This document shows, piece after piece, positions 45,070 through 56,067 of a DNA stretch of 64,000 nucleotides. Location of the stretch: contig JAYGXS010000003.1 in the NCBI GenBank assembly GCA_036362985.1, forward strand, positions 82,826,534-82,890,533. Reading direction: 5' to 3'. Every line of letters starts with the position of its first letter. Position 1 is the stretch's first letter. Both the position numbers and the translations under genes were made by a program. The stretch comes from Ligula intestinalis (Eukaryota > Platyhelminthes > Cestoda > Diphyllobothriidea > Diphyllobothriidae). Below the pieces are notes generated by a model that saw only the letters and a list, made by a program, of their open reading frames with translations, was not told the origin of the DNA and did no database searches.

Positions 45070-45115
45070 TTTCGCCTGATGAGGCCTAAATAGGCCAAAA
45101 CGCTTCGCTATCTGG
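45070..45115 (+). ncRNA. Hammerhead-like core in right arm
   Basis: CTGATGAG at 45,076-45,083, then GCCTAAATAGGC and CAAAACGCTTCG. Inverted duplicate of 40,378-40,423. The foldback partner arm is missing on this side. Confidence 0.45.
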
Positions 45116-45189
45116 CCTGTGTTTTCGGTAAAATACCATCGTTGGTAATAGTTAGCCAATAACATACACAATTGGGGTTCTAATAATCT

Positions 45190-46160
45190 CGCTATCATAC
45201 AATGATGCAGGGTGGGTACATCCTGAAACAGATCGGAGAAAAATTACTTAATAAATCCGTCGGCCTGGGTTCGGCCTTGACCATCTGGATCCCTGACGCT
45301 GAGATTAGTAAATTCGCTCGTCTTTGCGCTCCATAATTATCTAATATTTTGGCTTTACTTATCATCGGTACCAAAAATGGATTGGATAAATGATTTAACT
45401 TGTTTACAGACTGAGGCCTGTTAACCATGATTCAAACAACTTGGCTTTCAAAGGATTGTCTACCTTGCGAAAATTACGGCCTGATAGAATTTCATATTCT
45501 CGTCGGGTCTCGCCGAATAAGCCGCGTCGTGAGAACTGGTTGCCTTTTTTTTCGGAAAGCTATCACGTGCTCGGCAATTCGCGACTCGATAATTCTTCCC
45601 CTTTCTCCGACGTATATCATTTTTACAAAACTGCACCAGATCAGAAAGGTGATTCCGGATGCTCCTTGCCATGACAGTGGGTCTTTTAGTTTCGCTACCT
45701 GAAGTCTAATTATTGCCTCCTGCTCCAACTCTAACTGATGCGAGAAAACGGCCGACTTCCTCCGATATGTTTTGACGTGCAGAATCGCTCGTGGTGGAGT
45801 CGGTCCATTCTGGCGTTCGTTTTGTTTGCGCATGCACCATTTGGTGAATTTGTGCCTTCGCGTCTTGTAATAGTTTTCATAGTTTTCACTGACATTGGGT
45901 GACTATTGGTGCATTATCACAGTTTTGGACCTGTGGATTGTTCGGCCAGTGACAACGCGGCCGCCGTGTTTTGCATGTAGAAGGGGGTAGGGATAGGAAT
46001 TTGAAGGAGTGGTTGGGTAAGTAAGGAGAGGTGTGAGTAGGGCATAGTCATGCCTTGGGTCATGCACACAACCCCTTCGACTAGAACCACGTTCGGGGAG
46101 TAGGAGTTGAGGACGCGGAAATGGTAGGGCCCCTCTCAAATTTCGGCCAATCGGTTGAGT
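45190..46160 (-). pseudogene. PLE GIY-YIG tail in the right arm
   Basis: Inverted duplicate of 39,330-40,300, carrying the same open stretch (45,492-45,833) with YVGERGR and ESRIAEH, and the same frameshift after it. Confidence 0.7.
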
Positions 46161-48690
46161 CACTGTCCGGAGCGTGGCTGGTGGACTGAGCTTCATGCGG
46201 GTTAAATGGGTCCTAGTTACTTTGATGAAGCTAATACTAACGTGTTGCAGGCCGTCTCAGGCAGGTGACATTTCTTAAATTCATTCGGACACCACTTTAT
46301 TGAAAAAAGTAGCAATTTGTGACGTTCGTGCAAGGCTTTCCTTTATGTCCTTTAAATACACTAGTCTACAATGCGCCTTTAATGTTCCTGTTAGCTGTTT
46401 TCCGCCTCATATTGCATCACGACAGGGAAATAACAACTTTTGAGGTGTTTTTGGTTTCCTACTAGTAGTATTAGTGCACATGTACTGCGTCCTCATGCAG
46501 ACACTTTCATAGAAGCAAAATGGCAAAGGAAAAGGCACAGTTAATAATTTGAGAATGTGATCGATAAATCGGGGTGTTTCAGATTCTCACACGCAGAATC
46601 ATCAGATGTCACAGTTTCAGCTCATATGCTAAGTTACTTGCAACGATGACCATCCTGATGATGTATGCCGATGGTAATAAATATAAAAGGCTTGTGTTTG
46701 CATGCAAACTGTGTCTTATACTACATAAAAGTAGCTAGAGAGTGCAGTTACAGAGCTTTAGGTCAAATGTAAAAGAATTTCAACAACATCAAACTGGAAA
46801 TTTGGTACTGCCCTAATGGAGTAAAGTGTGCATATTTACCAGTGGCAGCAGCTGTAAAATGAAGCACTTCGTCAAGGTTCCACAGAACGCTGATTATCTG
46901 TTTCTAGACTTAAGCATATTCACCTGGAATTTGTGGAAAAGTTTGACCTCTTGGAACACAGTAATCTTGTTGGTTGTTAGTGGTCATATAAACACATTTC
47001 TCAGCAGACATCATAGCGCACTTCCAAAATTGATTTTTCAGAGCAGTTTGCAACAAACGGTTTTAAAATTCAACACGCCAATAAGATGACGTTTTGGTTG
47101 GTATAGTTGCATCTTGATGCAGTTTTTTGTAAACAAAAACAAGATAATGTCAATTTTCAAGATAGGTTTGGGTTTGACGCCATTTACTGCTCCCGAATCA
47201 CGACTGTTCGATGACTTTTGCATTCAGGAGGTCAATGTTACCCTTGATTGCTTATCGTTTTGGTCGAACAAAATAACGCTTGCCTTAAAATTGTGTGTCA
47301 AATTTCCGGATTCCCTGTGAAACCTTTACTGTTTCCAGCAATGGCGAATAAGGACTGAGAGGTTTGTTTCTTTTTTGAGAAATATTAAATACAAAAACAA
47401 TGGTGAACTTTGAACAGTGTCTAAAATTTCAAAACGTTTCATAAAAAAGACAAGTATGTGCAAAAACTGAAAAGAACGCGTAAAGATAAAAAAAAGTTCA
47501 AAATGAAAAAAATAATGGTAATGTCATGAGCTGGTAGCTGTTTAATGCTACGTGGGATATGCATAGTTTATAGGTTTACCAACGAACACCAAAACACTCG
47601 TGACATACGTTTGAGTTACCCTTGCGAAGTTTTGTTGCAAGCTAGGTGATGAGGAAAGTGTACAATACGCGAAAGTCTTACGATGGAACAGTTGGCCTTT
47701 GTACACTGATGCCAAGGAATGAAAATTTTGCCAAAGTCTGGCCAAATCTGATTTGCCATAAAAACAACTCAAGGGTATAAGATTGCAGCTCGTTAGGGTC
47801 AAAGCATGCTTAGCGCGTTCATTTTAAATGCAAATTTTAGACTTTAGATTTTCCAAGTTTTTAAGGAGCATTGCGTAGCTATGTAACACTTACACCTTGT
47901 AAACTCTATGTAGGCTGCTTTTGGGTAATAATTCTAAGGTAGATTTATTTTCATCAAATAATGACGAAGCTGCTTTCGCTTATAGTAATTTTCAAGGTCA
48001 CATTTATGGCGTCCCTCAAGACAATTCTTTCAAAATTGTTAACATTGTACGGGACTGCACATGCTACAATAGAGTGGGGTGTCAATTAGGCGGATATTAC
48101 CGGTTTTGGCTCTATGTAAATCCAGAAAACTAATGTGGTGCTGTTTAAATTGCATAGATATTTTAGACTAACTTCTCTTTACGGACGATAGTAAAGCTAC
48201 AGGAAGGTGGTGAGATAATTTAAAAACATGCTGAAGTTGATGAGACTTCATACTATCCTAATATATGGTCAGTTCTGTACATAAGCACTAGTATATTTGG
48301 ACGAGACAGCACGCCTGCAAATACCTGAATTGCGAACTTTTCATTACTTTGACTATTTCATTTGTCCTTAAGGGTTAAAAATAGACTCGGCTCCTCCAGA
48401 TACATTGTATAGGACCTTTTATTAAATTATCAATATCGTAAAATCTATAGCTTTGGAGCTTAAACAAGTTGTTTTATTATGCTTTCAAAAAGAGTATACA
48501 TAATTGCTTACTGTCAGATCTACGGACTACTAGCCAAAATTCTTACGTGTCACAAGGCAGCCCAGTCGTCATTCACAAGAAAACCTGGAAGAAAATTGGC
48601 CGTGGTTTTGACATTGCAACTGGTATTGTTAAGGATATATTTGTAACATGGTTTCATACACGTTCATATAAACTGAAGCTATGAGTGCCC

Positions 48691-49448
48691 AAAAAGTTAC
48701 GCGTGCACTTACGGATTAAGTATTTTTATACGCCATATTATAGGCTTGATGGTTCATTTCCAAAAAGTGATGATTTTAGATCTGGATCTATACATGACTT
48801 TACCTCATATATGACCATTTTATCTACTTCTTTTTTCATAAGAGCTTTTGCCTGACGCTGATCTTGTGAACTGTTTTTGATAAGTTACGTTATAAATAAC
48901 GTTTTGCTCTGAAAGTGACTATAATTCACGTATTCTTATTTCTAAAACTATTTCTAAGAAGTTAAGCGAAAGTGACTGATTTATTCATCATTATTGGAAA
49001 GCGCCAGTAGTGTGTTTAGCAACACGTACCAAATAACGTTCCAGAGAAGTATACCTCGGATCCTTTACATCTTAAACACTTGAATGCGTACGGAAATTTT
49101 GGACTATTAGCTGTTAAAGCTATAAATTGCATTGTACGTAATATGGAAGCATATGTATCCAAAAAGTATATAAAAGGATGACTTTTCAGCGATATACTGC
49201 TTGTGCCGCTTTATTTTCTCATTTTTTGCATGAAATGGCTTCCGCTACATTTCAAATTAAGTTTACTTAGTACGTCTGATTATCCGAGTTCCAGAATTTT
49301 CAGTTTTGCTGAAAATATGTTATTTCTAAGTTTTGTGAGATTATTTGATAAATAGCAATATGATATATGTTGACTAACTTCAAGTAGTTTCTTTCTTATA
49401 AACTGAAAGGTAGATATCCCAACGAATGTTATTTCAAATAAAGGCATC
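48691..49448 (-). repeat. Diverged copy C of the micro-exon block family
   Basis: Weak but ordered similarity to 16,500-17,400, including CACGTACC beside the micro-exon donor and the GATGGTTCATTTCCAAAA segment. It contains the exon candidate at 49,030-49,070. Confidence 0.5.
49030..49070 (-). CDS. Putative micro-exon related to the 42-nt family, 41 nt
   Basis: The minus strand has an AGTGTTTAAG acceptor (weak) and a GTACGT donor. With two leading bases it reads VKDPRYTSLERYL, clearly related to MKDVKSMPLQRHF at 17,294 and 20,821. One base is missing at the donor side, so its phase no longer matches and it may be a pseudo-exon. Confidence 0.4.
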
Positions 49449-49632
49449 CGTTGGGAAAATCACTTAGTCTATTCAGTTAATTTTCGACCCCGGATCCCAC
49501 AATCGTCGTCAGATTTGGTAGTACCGTGCAAATAACTGTGTGTTGCACATTACTCTGAAGTATGACGACCACCTGGGGATCCAGTGTCGAAAATTTACTG
49601 AATTAACTTACTCATTTTCCCAAAGGACACTT
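49449..49632. mobile_element. Foldback/MITE-like element
   Basis: The ends form inverted repeats of about 50-60 bp: GGGAAAAT...TTCAGTTAATTTTCGAC...GGATCCC on the left against GGGATCC...GTCGAAAATTTACTGAATTAAC...ATTTTCCC on the right. The short interior has no ORF. Confidence 0.65.
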
Positions 49633-50469
49633 ATCCTTGAAAATACTTCCTTTTCGTAATATTTTTGGGCGCAGCTTAGACTGTTCCCTGTAAAAATCAT
49701 TGGACTTTATTAGTAAGCCTACCTACTGCAGAATGCCGCAGTGAGAATATACGGAGCCCACCGTTGGCCAGACTGCATAAACGCCTTTTTTGAATAGGCA
49801 GCTATCTTGGCTGGTATCCGACCACCATCTCCGTCCTGCAAATATTTCCTGCGTCTTAGAAATCGGATTTTATTGTTGGCGCTTTGTATGTGAGGTGACA
49901 CGTTTTGCAGATGACTGTCACGTCACTACTTTTAACCTCGTGAGCCAAGATTACCTTAGACATGGAAAATTCGATATCTCGGTTTAACCAGGTTGCGCAT
50001 TTTTCTTTCAAAGACACCCTCAATCCTCTCCTGACAGTTATTTTTTACCATTCGCTGCTTCATTGAAAATCTAACTTCTGCGCTGGCCAAACGATCAAAG
50101 CCCACGTTTTTCGACTGTGTTTAATTCAGACTTTTTTGCTTATTGCGTAAATTTGAGACGGCTACCTTCACTCAGAAGTAAAATGCGGGTTTACGTCATG
50201 CGACGCATATGCCTCCTGTTGAGGGTTTGAAGGGACGAGCGATTATACTTCTTTGTAAGTTACACAGAATGATACGATAAAATCTGCTCTCTAGATACTG
50301 TTAAGCTGGTTAGCCAAGAATGCACTAGAGAGGGTTCTCCTGATCCTCGGTTTAGCCAGTTTTCTGACGATTATTTAGATTGACACCTAGACACCCTGCA
50401 ACCTCCCTGACATTTATGTTTTACCACTTGATTTTCTCACTTTCACTTCTCCATCCAGTCGTATGCTCA

Positions 50470-50880
50470 TTTACTGACCAAACGACCACCTCCGTATGCA
50501 TCTACCCCTTAACTTGCTCCTGTGGAGTAGGTGATATGGGTCACACGAGTCGGCGTCTATCCAAAAGAATAAAGAAAGACCTCCCATAATAGCTAAGGAA
50601 AGGTGAAGTTAATACCACCAATACCATCAGCAGCTCTATTCTAGCGCACATGGTGGATTCCGGACATCTGGTGGACCCCTAACGAAGCCTTCAGGGTGAT
50701 CTAAAAGTTCCCACCAAACCACCCTAAGTCTACTAGCGACAGCAGAAGCAATTGCTATCCAGTTGAGGAAGCCGATTTTGTGCGCGCAAAAGAACCTTCT
50801 GCAGGCTCTAAGCTTAGCATGGCCAACGGTCCCGTAGCCTCGGAGCCTCCTCTGTCCCTTCCTTCCTGTCCCTAATTTCC
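50470..50880 (+). pseudogene. PLE GIY-YIG remnant, plus strand
   Basis: Reads CIYPLTCSCGVGDMGHTSRR then LSKRI, with the YIG motif degraded to DMG, followed after stops by SSILAHMVDSGHLVDP. Same family as 5,340-5,995 and 57,890-58,530. Inserted in the 3' flank of the Kunitz exon. Confidence 0.7.
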
Positions 50881-51375
50881 GTTTAATTAGCCACTCGTTA
50901 CTACCCCAACACCCTCCCCTATTCCCCTGACTAATTGGTTTGTAACATCGAGCAAAATTTACCTACAATTTTACCTTTTACACTTTACCTCCTCCCATAT
51001 AATTTTAAATGCCTGATGAGAATTTATTGGAAGTATATGTATGCTTGCCAAATTTTCTTCGGACTAATGTAAATACACAGGCAGGCAGACTTTAATTTCC
51101 ACAGCAATAATTTTCGCTTCCATTTTTTTGATTACGTATTTGCTAAATCTAGCTACACTTTGGTACAAAATGAGATTCCGCCTTGCATAAATGTCCTCAC
51201 TAGGTGTTTGAATCAAACAAATACTGCTTGGATCCTATGGTCGCAGCCATGATATTATCAGAAAAAAAGTTTAATAATTATATGTATATATTGCACCTTT
51301 CCGAATCCACCAGCCGCTTTATAAAACACAAAGATTTATGGAAAAAACAACAGATCAGCTAGGACGGGTGTTCTT

Positions 51376-51548
51376 CTAAGCACATGTCTGCAGACATTCC
51401 CCTTCGGTTTCGAAATTATTTTCATTTCCACGGCATCCACCGTACACGAAGGATTTGCAGGTTCCATCCTTGACATCAAAGTAGAATCGGGTTACGAATG
51501 CTCTGCACAATCCCAAATCGACGGGCAGGTTGCAGATGTCGTTTGATC
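51376..51548 (-). CDS. Kunitz-type serine protease inhibitor, terminal exon, intact
   Basis: The minus-strand exon follows a T-rich TTATCTTATGTTGCAG acceptor and ends at TAG. Entered in phase 1, it encodes 56 residues forming one complete Kunitz/BPTI domain: Cys at residues 5, 14, 30, 38, 51 and 55, the BPTI spacing exactly. Arg15 is in the P1 position, implying inhibition of trypsin-like proteases, with RFYFD, FVYGGC and GNENNF around the conserved core. Helminth single-domain Kunitz inhibitors are secreted and act against host or self proteases; secretion is inferred because no signal-peptide exon is visible. Upstream exons would lie toward or beyond the N gap at 51,764. The paralogue at 13,712-13,905 is broken. 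Confidence 0.9.
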
Positions 51549-51705
51549 CTGCAACATAAGATAAACAAACGGCTTGCTTTACTTAACGCGAATACTCATC
51601 GTTGGAGTAGACTACCAAATACATCTCTGCCAATACAAGCAAACATACGAGTTCCGGGAACTAATTGAGAAGTAAAGTTGATTGCTGGGACAATAAATTT
51701 ATTCG

Positions 51706-51741
51706 CCTGACACTGTCCCATCTGTGGCGAATTCATCCTCA
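51706..51741 (-). repeat. Decayed hammerhead-like/PLE terminal module in the Kunitz intron
   Basis: CCTGACACTGTCCCATCTGTGG then GAATTCATCCTCAG, flanked by AATAAATTTATTCGC, parallels 12,837-12,873. The ribozyme core boxes are lost. Confidence 0.35.
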
Positions 51742-51763
51742 GATAAACAAGCAGAAAGCAGCT

Positions 51764-51863
51764 NNNNNNNNNNNNNNNNNNNNNNNNNNNNNNNNNNNNN
51801 NNNNNNNNNNNNNNNNNNNNNNNNNNNNNNNNNNNNNNNNNNNNNNNNNNNNNNNNNNNNNNN
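51764..51863. other. Assembly gap, 100 N
   Basis: Exactly 100 N, a placeholder of unknown true size. It separates the Kunitz locus from the telomere-like start of segment copy 2, so upstream Kunitz exons and the true left end of copy 2 are unknown. Confidence 1.
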
Positions 51864-52075
51864 CTAATCTTAACACCTAACCCTCACTTTTACCCTAACG
51901 CTAAACCTAATTCTAAGCCTAAAAGTCACCCTAACCCTTACCCCGAACCCTAACCCTGACCGTAACCATAACCCTTATACTTAACCTTAACACTTACCCC
52001 TACATTTCCCTTACACTTACCCTAATCAGTGACCCTAACCATAACCATACTTCTTACCCTTACCCTAAACATGCT
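51864..52075. repeat. Degenerate interstitial telomere-like array (right copy)
   Basis: Counterpart of 547-775, with CCCTAA, CCCTTA and CCATAA words. Its left part is cut by the N gap. Confidence 0.75.
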
Positions 52076-52214
52076 CAAATCGAGCTCAAATCGCTGTCGA
52101 TAAACCTGGAAATGTGAAAATTTCGTCCACTTCTACCGAGGAAACTCCTGCCGGCGTGTCTATTGGTGAGAAGCACCAAGCAATGGCAATATTTCCAACG
52201 CTAACGGGCAAAAT

Positions 52215-52290
52215 GAGAGTCCTTAGCGCAACGCGTTAGAGCTTTGGACTTCTTAGACATCAACATGCAGGTTTGAGCCTCGGATGCGGC
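52215..52290 (+). other. tRNA-like sequence (copy 2)
   Basis: Counterpart of 916-991, with a slightly better A-box region (GCGCAACGCGTTAGAGC). Confidence 0.4.
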
Positions 52291-53297
52291 GTCACATGGT
52301 GTATGCGTGGCCTCTTTGGGCTAATAAAGCAAAAATGGTCATTCAAGCCTACCTTGTTTTTTTTGCCAATGTTATTCAAGACAAAATTTTATTATTCGAC
52401 TTAATCCATGGTACTTGAATCTTCTAACTCTTATTGCATCTAATGAGATACATCAGCCTTATTTGACAAATCCTTGACCAGTCCATTTTAGGATATCAAT
52501 ATGGAATCACATGAATGCATACATTTCAGCTGTTTATGTTGACAAATTTGAGTTAACTTATGTTTTTTTCAAACAGCAAAAACTTCAAATTTCCTGCAGC
52601 TGAGATAACACGCCATTCACTTCCATTACGCATCTAAGTTGAAGTAAATTTCAATTCAACTGTGCCTTAACTGTAAACAGCTCTAAAGGCTCATTTGGGC
52701 TTGAAGATCATCAGTTACATGAAAGTGAAAGACGTCACTTGAAAGCTAATGGTCAGAATCTTGTTATTTAACGAGACAAAATAGCTTAACAGATATGACA
52801 GACTGTTAAAAGGCTTGCAGAACGTAAAATTGCTTCTTTTGAGTCTAATTGGTAGAGCTACAATAATAAAAACAGATTTGGAGACGTAATTTTAAAATAC
52901 GGATATATATTGGGAAAATTAAATGCTGGTTTTGATAAATAAACTGCTTGGTATGAAATTGTCTTGCATAGCTAGTGCGTCCGTAGGTATCGCCAGGGGA
53001 TAAAATAATAAGCACGGAAAAAACAATTAGAGCAACTTGATTATTTTTTTAAATGGTAATGATTTCTCCACTTAAACGTATACTTGGAAATTGGGTCATT
53101 TGCAGCGTACGCACTTTGGCGCCTGTCATGCCAAACATTCTATCCAAAAAACTACTGTCGCAGCGCATAGTATGCAGGTTTAGCATACGTAAAATATGGG
53201 AAAGTCGTGTAACGTGCCGAAATATGCGAAAGATTGATAGGCTCTCGCAAATCAGCATTGAATCAAGTTGTGCTACTGCTTATCTTGTAGCTTATTT

Positions 53298-54072
53298 TGA
53301 AGTCATTTTAGTCACGTTAGGATGCCGGCTTTTTAACGAGATTCGTTTAGACCACTAAGAAAACGTACGTAATATGAAAAGCGCCTACCTATGTATTATG
53401 CATTTATATCATTGATTTTGACTGCCTTTTTAACTTCAAATATATTTTTTGAAATCATAAACGAAAAAAAGTATTTCTTTTACACTTTTGTTAGGAAATG
53501 AGGCCTTTTTTAATTTTAACTTAAACATTGGGAATCTTTCGGTTTACAAAAGTTTATCAATTTCCGATTAATTTTAAAACCTACTGACTGCTTCAGTTGA
53601 ATTCAATATTCAAAAACTGTGCGCTGTTTACATGTTGTTAAAGGAAAAATACCTTATATATTACATAAAGTTTGAAGAAGAAGTCACATAGTTCCCATAA
53701 AATCTTCTAATGTATGTGGATCATGCCGTATACATTATAGGCAGCATTATACATTGAGGGATACAATGCTGAATAAATAAGCCCCTCATCATCGTAAAAG
53801 TTCATAATGGGAAACTTTTCAAAAAACCAAAAGTTAACCATCTTTCAATATGAAATTTAAAAAAAGCATAATTTCCTACAAAACGAGTTAAAGAAATAGT
53901 TTTTATGTTTGTGTTTTCCAGAAAATATATTTGAATTTATAAAGGCAGTCAGAATCAATGCTAAAATGCCTTATGGTTGGGTAGACACTTTTCTCAGAAC
54001 ATACGTTTTTTGGCGGTCAGAATGAAGCTTGTTATAAAGCCGGCATCCCACTGTGACTGAAATGACTTCAGA
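53298..54072. mobile_element. Foldback-type element with inverted ends, copy-2 specific
   Basis: GAAGTCATTTTAGTCAC...GGATGCCGGCTTT at the left pairs with AAAGCCGGCATCC...GTGACTGAAATGACTTC at the right, an inverted repeat of about 40 bp. The interior resembles 21,630-22,350. Segment copy 1 retains only the middle (1,795-1,950), so the element predates the duplication and was deleted on both sides there. No transposase seen. Confidence 0.65.
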
Positions 54073-54940
54073 ATAGACTGCGTGAAATCAGCGTTAAAAC
54101 GTTGTTCAGTGCCGATTGGCGAGAGACCAACAACCTTCTGCATATGTTGGCATGGTACACGAATGTTGGCCTGTGTTGTACCTTATTTTGGGCAACTACC
54201 CAATTTAAAACTGGAAATTGGCGAGCATATACATTCATTTTAAATACACCATTATTGAAAGCTTGCATTTACATTGATAGATAACTGATCATAATATGCA
54301 TATAGTATGGGAAACATCAAGAGTAATGCATAAGCTTCAGCATCTTGAAGGTTTTTTTATACAGCATGATTAAAAAACCATCATTTGTCTGAAAGAGAAT
54401 GAGTGTGGCCTACAACGTGGTAATGAAAAAGCGCAGTAAAGAACCTAGAAAACTGATGATTTCGGATCACCACGTAGATGTTGGAGGATTTCTTGAATGA
54501 TTTATAAATATCTGGCAAGCTATTCATAATTCTTTGGATACCAAATTTTGCCTACAGCAAAATGCATGCAGCCCGGTTATGGGAACCAAGCGTGTGCGCA
54601 CAAATGGAGTTCATAATTTCGCTGCTATTACCATGGCCGAAATCCGCCGATTTAATCCCCCACAGGTTATCACATTTAACGGAGGCCTGGTTCACCCTGA
54701 TGCTTAACAGAGTACATGCCCTAATTTTTTTACCCACACGGAAACTACAAACATGCGATTTTGTCTAGCAACCCATATACTTTGATTTTGTACATAAAAC
54801 TATATATATAAAAGGTTTGATGATAATTTATCGAAAGCAAACGTTTGCAAATCAACTTATGTTTTGCCTTTTTCAAATAAAAATGCTACAAACGTGAAAC
54901 GACGGATTCTGTAAGTATTTAAAATAAGGTAGTTACTTAC

Positions 54941-54973
54941 AAACTGCTGGTTCTCTCGTAAATTTCGGCGAAA
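54941..54973 (-). CDS. Putative 33-nt micro-exon (copy 2)
   Basis: Reads SPKFTREPAV in phase 1, with a TTTTTGCAG acceptor and a GTAAGT donor. Differs from 2,492-2,524 by one residue. Confidence 0.55.
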
Positions 54974-55078
54974 CTGCAAAAATAAGCATCTGGTTAGAAG
55001 CAAAATAAATTTAAAAGCAAGCAATTATGCAGGTAATGTTTCAAAAGAAAGCATTAAAAGGTTTGTTTAATTTCTTAC

Positions 55079-55138
55079 TTTGGCCGTACCTCATATCACA
55101 AATGGCTATTTCCGGCTCCTGAGACAGCAATCTTATGG
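55079..55138 (-). CDS. Putative 60-nt micro-exon (copy 2)
   Basis: Reads IRLLSQEPEIAICDMRYGQ in phase 1, with a T-rich tract ending CTACTAG and a GTAAGAA donor. Six of 19 residues differ from 2,630-2,689, but the length, frame, Cys and both splice sites are kept. The next exon of the pair is at 54,941-54,973. Confidence 0.6.
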
Positions 55139-55339
55139 CTAGTAGAAAAAAAGAAATAAAAAGCCAAACATTTCTGAATTAAATAGTGCAAGGCGTAATT
55201 TTTAGCGATAATAAATTAAGACTTATATAAAAGTAGACAGATAGTCTTATTGTATACCAATATCATGCCATTAAGGCCTCACACTCATTGTACGTAGAAA
55301 AATCCACGAAGCTTATTTTTTAAAAAAATATTTTGCTAA

Positions 55340-55417
55340 TCAAAAAATTCGAATTACGCGAAGCCAAGCTGCTAAAAATGTACCCGTTCCTACGCCAAGT
55401 AAAACCCGAAACACCAT
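55340..55417 (-). CDS. Short hydrophobic ORF, candidate signal-peptide exon (copy 2)
   Basis: Reads MVFRVLLGVGTGTFLAAW and ends at TGA after 25 codons. The same phase conflict with the downstream micro-exon applies as in copy 1. Confidence 0.3.
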   Translation of the reverse strand: MVFRVLLGVGTGTFLAAWLRVIRIF

Positions 55418-55697
55418 GGGGGAACTTGGTGCAAGGGCTATTTCCGGGGCACAGATATTTGAAGATGGAAGCACAAGGGCTGTAGACTATAAGAAATGCA
55501 TGACATAAATGTGAGCTCTACGTGATTTTAAAACCTTTTTGTGGTCGTTTAGAGCTTTCCTATTGATTCTGCATAAAACATTTTTTTGAAGAAGACAACA
55601 ATCAGTACGACACTTTTCCAGCAATGCAGTCGTAAGTGAACACCTCAGTGTGCTTTCTTCTTTTGTTTGAGTTGATCCAAGTGTGAAAAAGCTCTAG

Positions 55698-55777
55698 GCG
55701 TTCGGCGGGATTTTAACCCGCGTATCAGAGAGGGCCTTTACCGGCGGCCAACGCTCTAACCGCTAAAATGCAAACAC
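55698..55777 (-). other. tRNA-like sequence, minus strand (copy 2)
   Basis: Counterpart of 3,262-3,341. Acceptor-like pairing and a perfect T arm are kept; the A box is TAGCGGTTAGAGCG. Confidence 0.45.
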
Positions 55778-55950
55778 CGCGCCTCGCGCCATGAGTTTAA
55801 TCACACTCTGATCGATTTTACCCGCCTAATTTTACCGCCTGTATGGAATCCACCAATACGGAACAGCAAGCTGACCGCCCAAGCAGGGTTATCCTAGCAA
55901 AAATCTAGTATCCACCAGAATGACTACTAGGCTGGCTTAATTATGAGGAT

Positions 55951-56067
55951 GTTTGGCAGATTTGCTTGATTTGAAAAAACTCGAGGCGTTCGGTGGGATT
56001 GCAAAACCCAAATGCCTCGAGTTTTTTTCCAAATATTGTCAAATAAAAGTAAAAAAATCTGCCAAAC
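55951..56067. mobile_element. Small foldback element, copy 2
   Basis: Counterpart of 3,515-3,631 with conserved GTTTGGCAGATTT/AAATCTGCCAAAC ends and a few indels between the arms. Confidence 0.7.

Larger units (their letters stand above)
44980..48690 (-). repeat. Large inverted repeat, right arm (~3.7 kb)
   Basis: Reverse complement of 36,804-40,513 with few differences. It contains the inverted PLE tail (45,190-46,160, minus strand) and one hammerhead-like core (45,070-45,115, plus). The inner end at 44,980 corresponds to the outer base of the hairpin stem in the left arm. Confidence 0.9.
49855..51640 (-). repeat. Kunitz-locus duplicate, copy 2
   Basis: Direct copy of 13,195-13,985, enlarged by an internal duplication (49,930-50,110 resembles 50,290-50,470) and by a PLE fragment at 50,470-50,880. 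It holds the intact Kunitz exon. Confidence 0.75.

Noticed and set aside
51665..51880. ORF spanning the N gap
   Set aside because: Artefact of translating unknown bases.
54552..54768. Minus block VNQASVKCDNLW before a GTAATA donor, possible third exon of the copy-2 pair
   Set aside because: One-base indel relative to copy 1, and its entry phase does not match the upstream exons.
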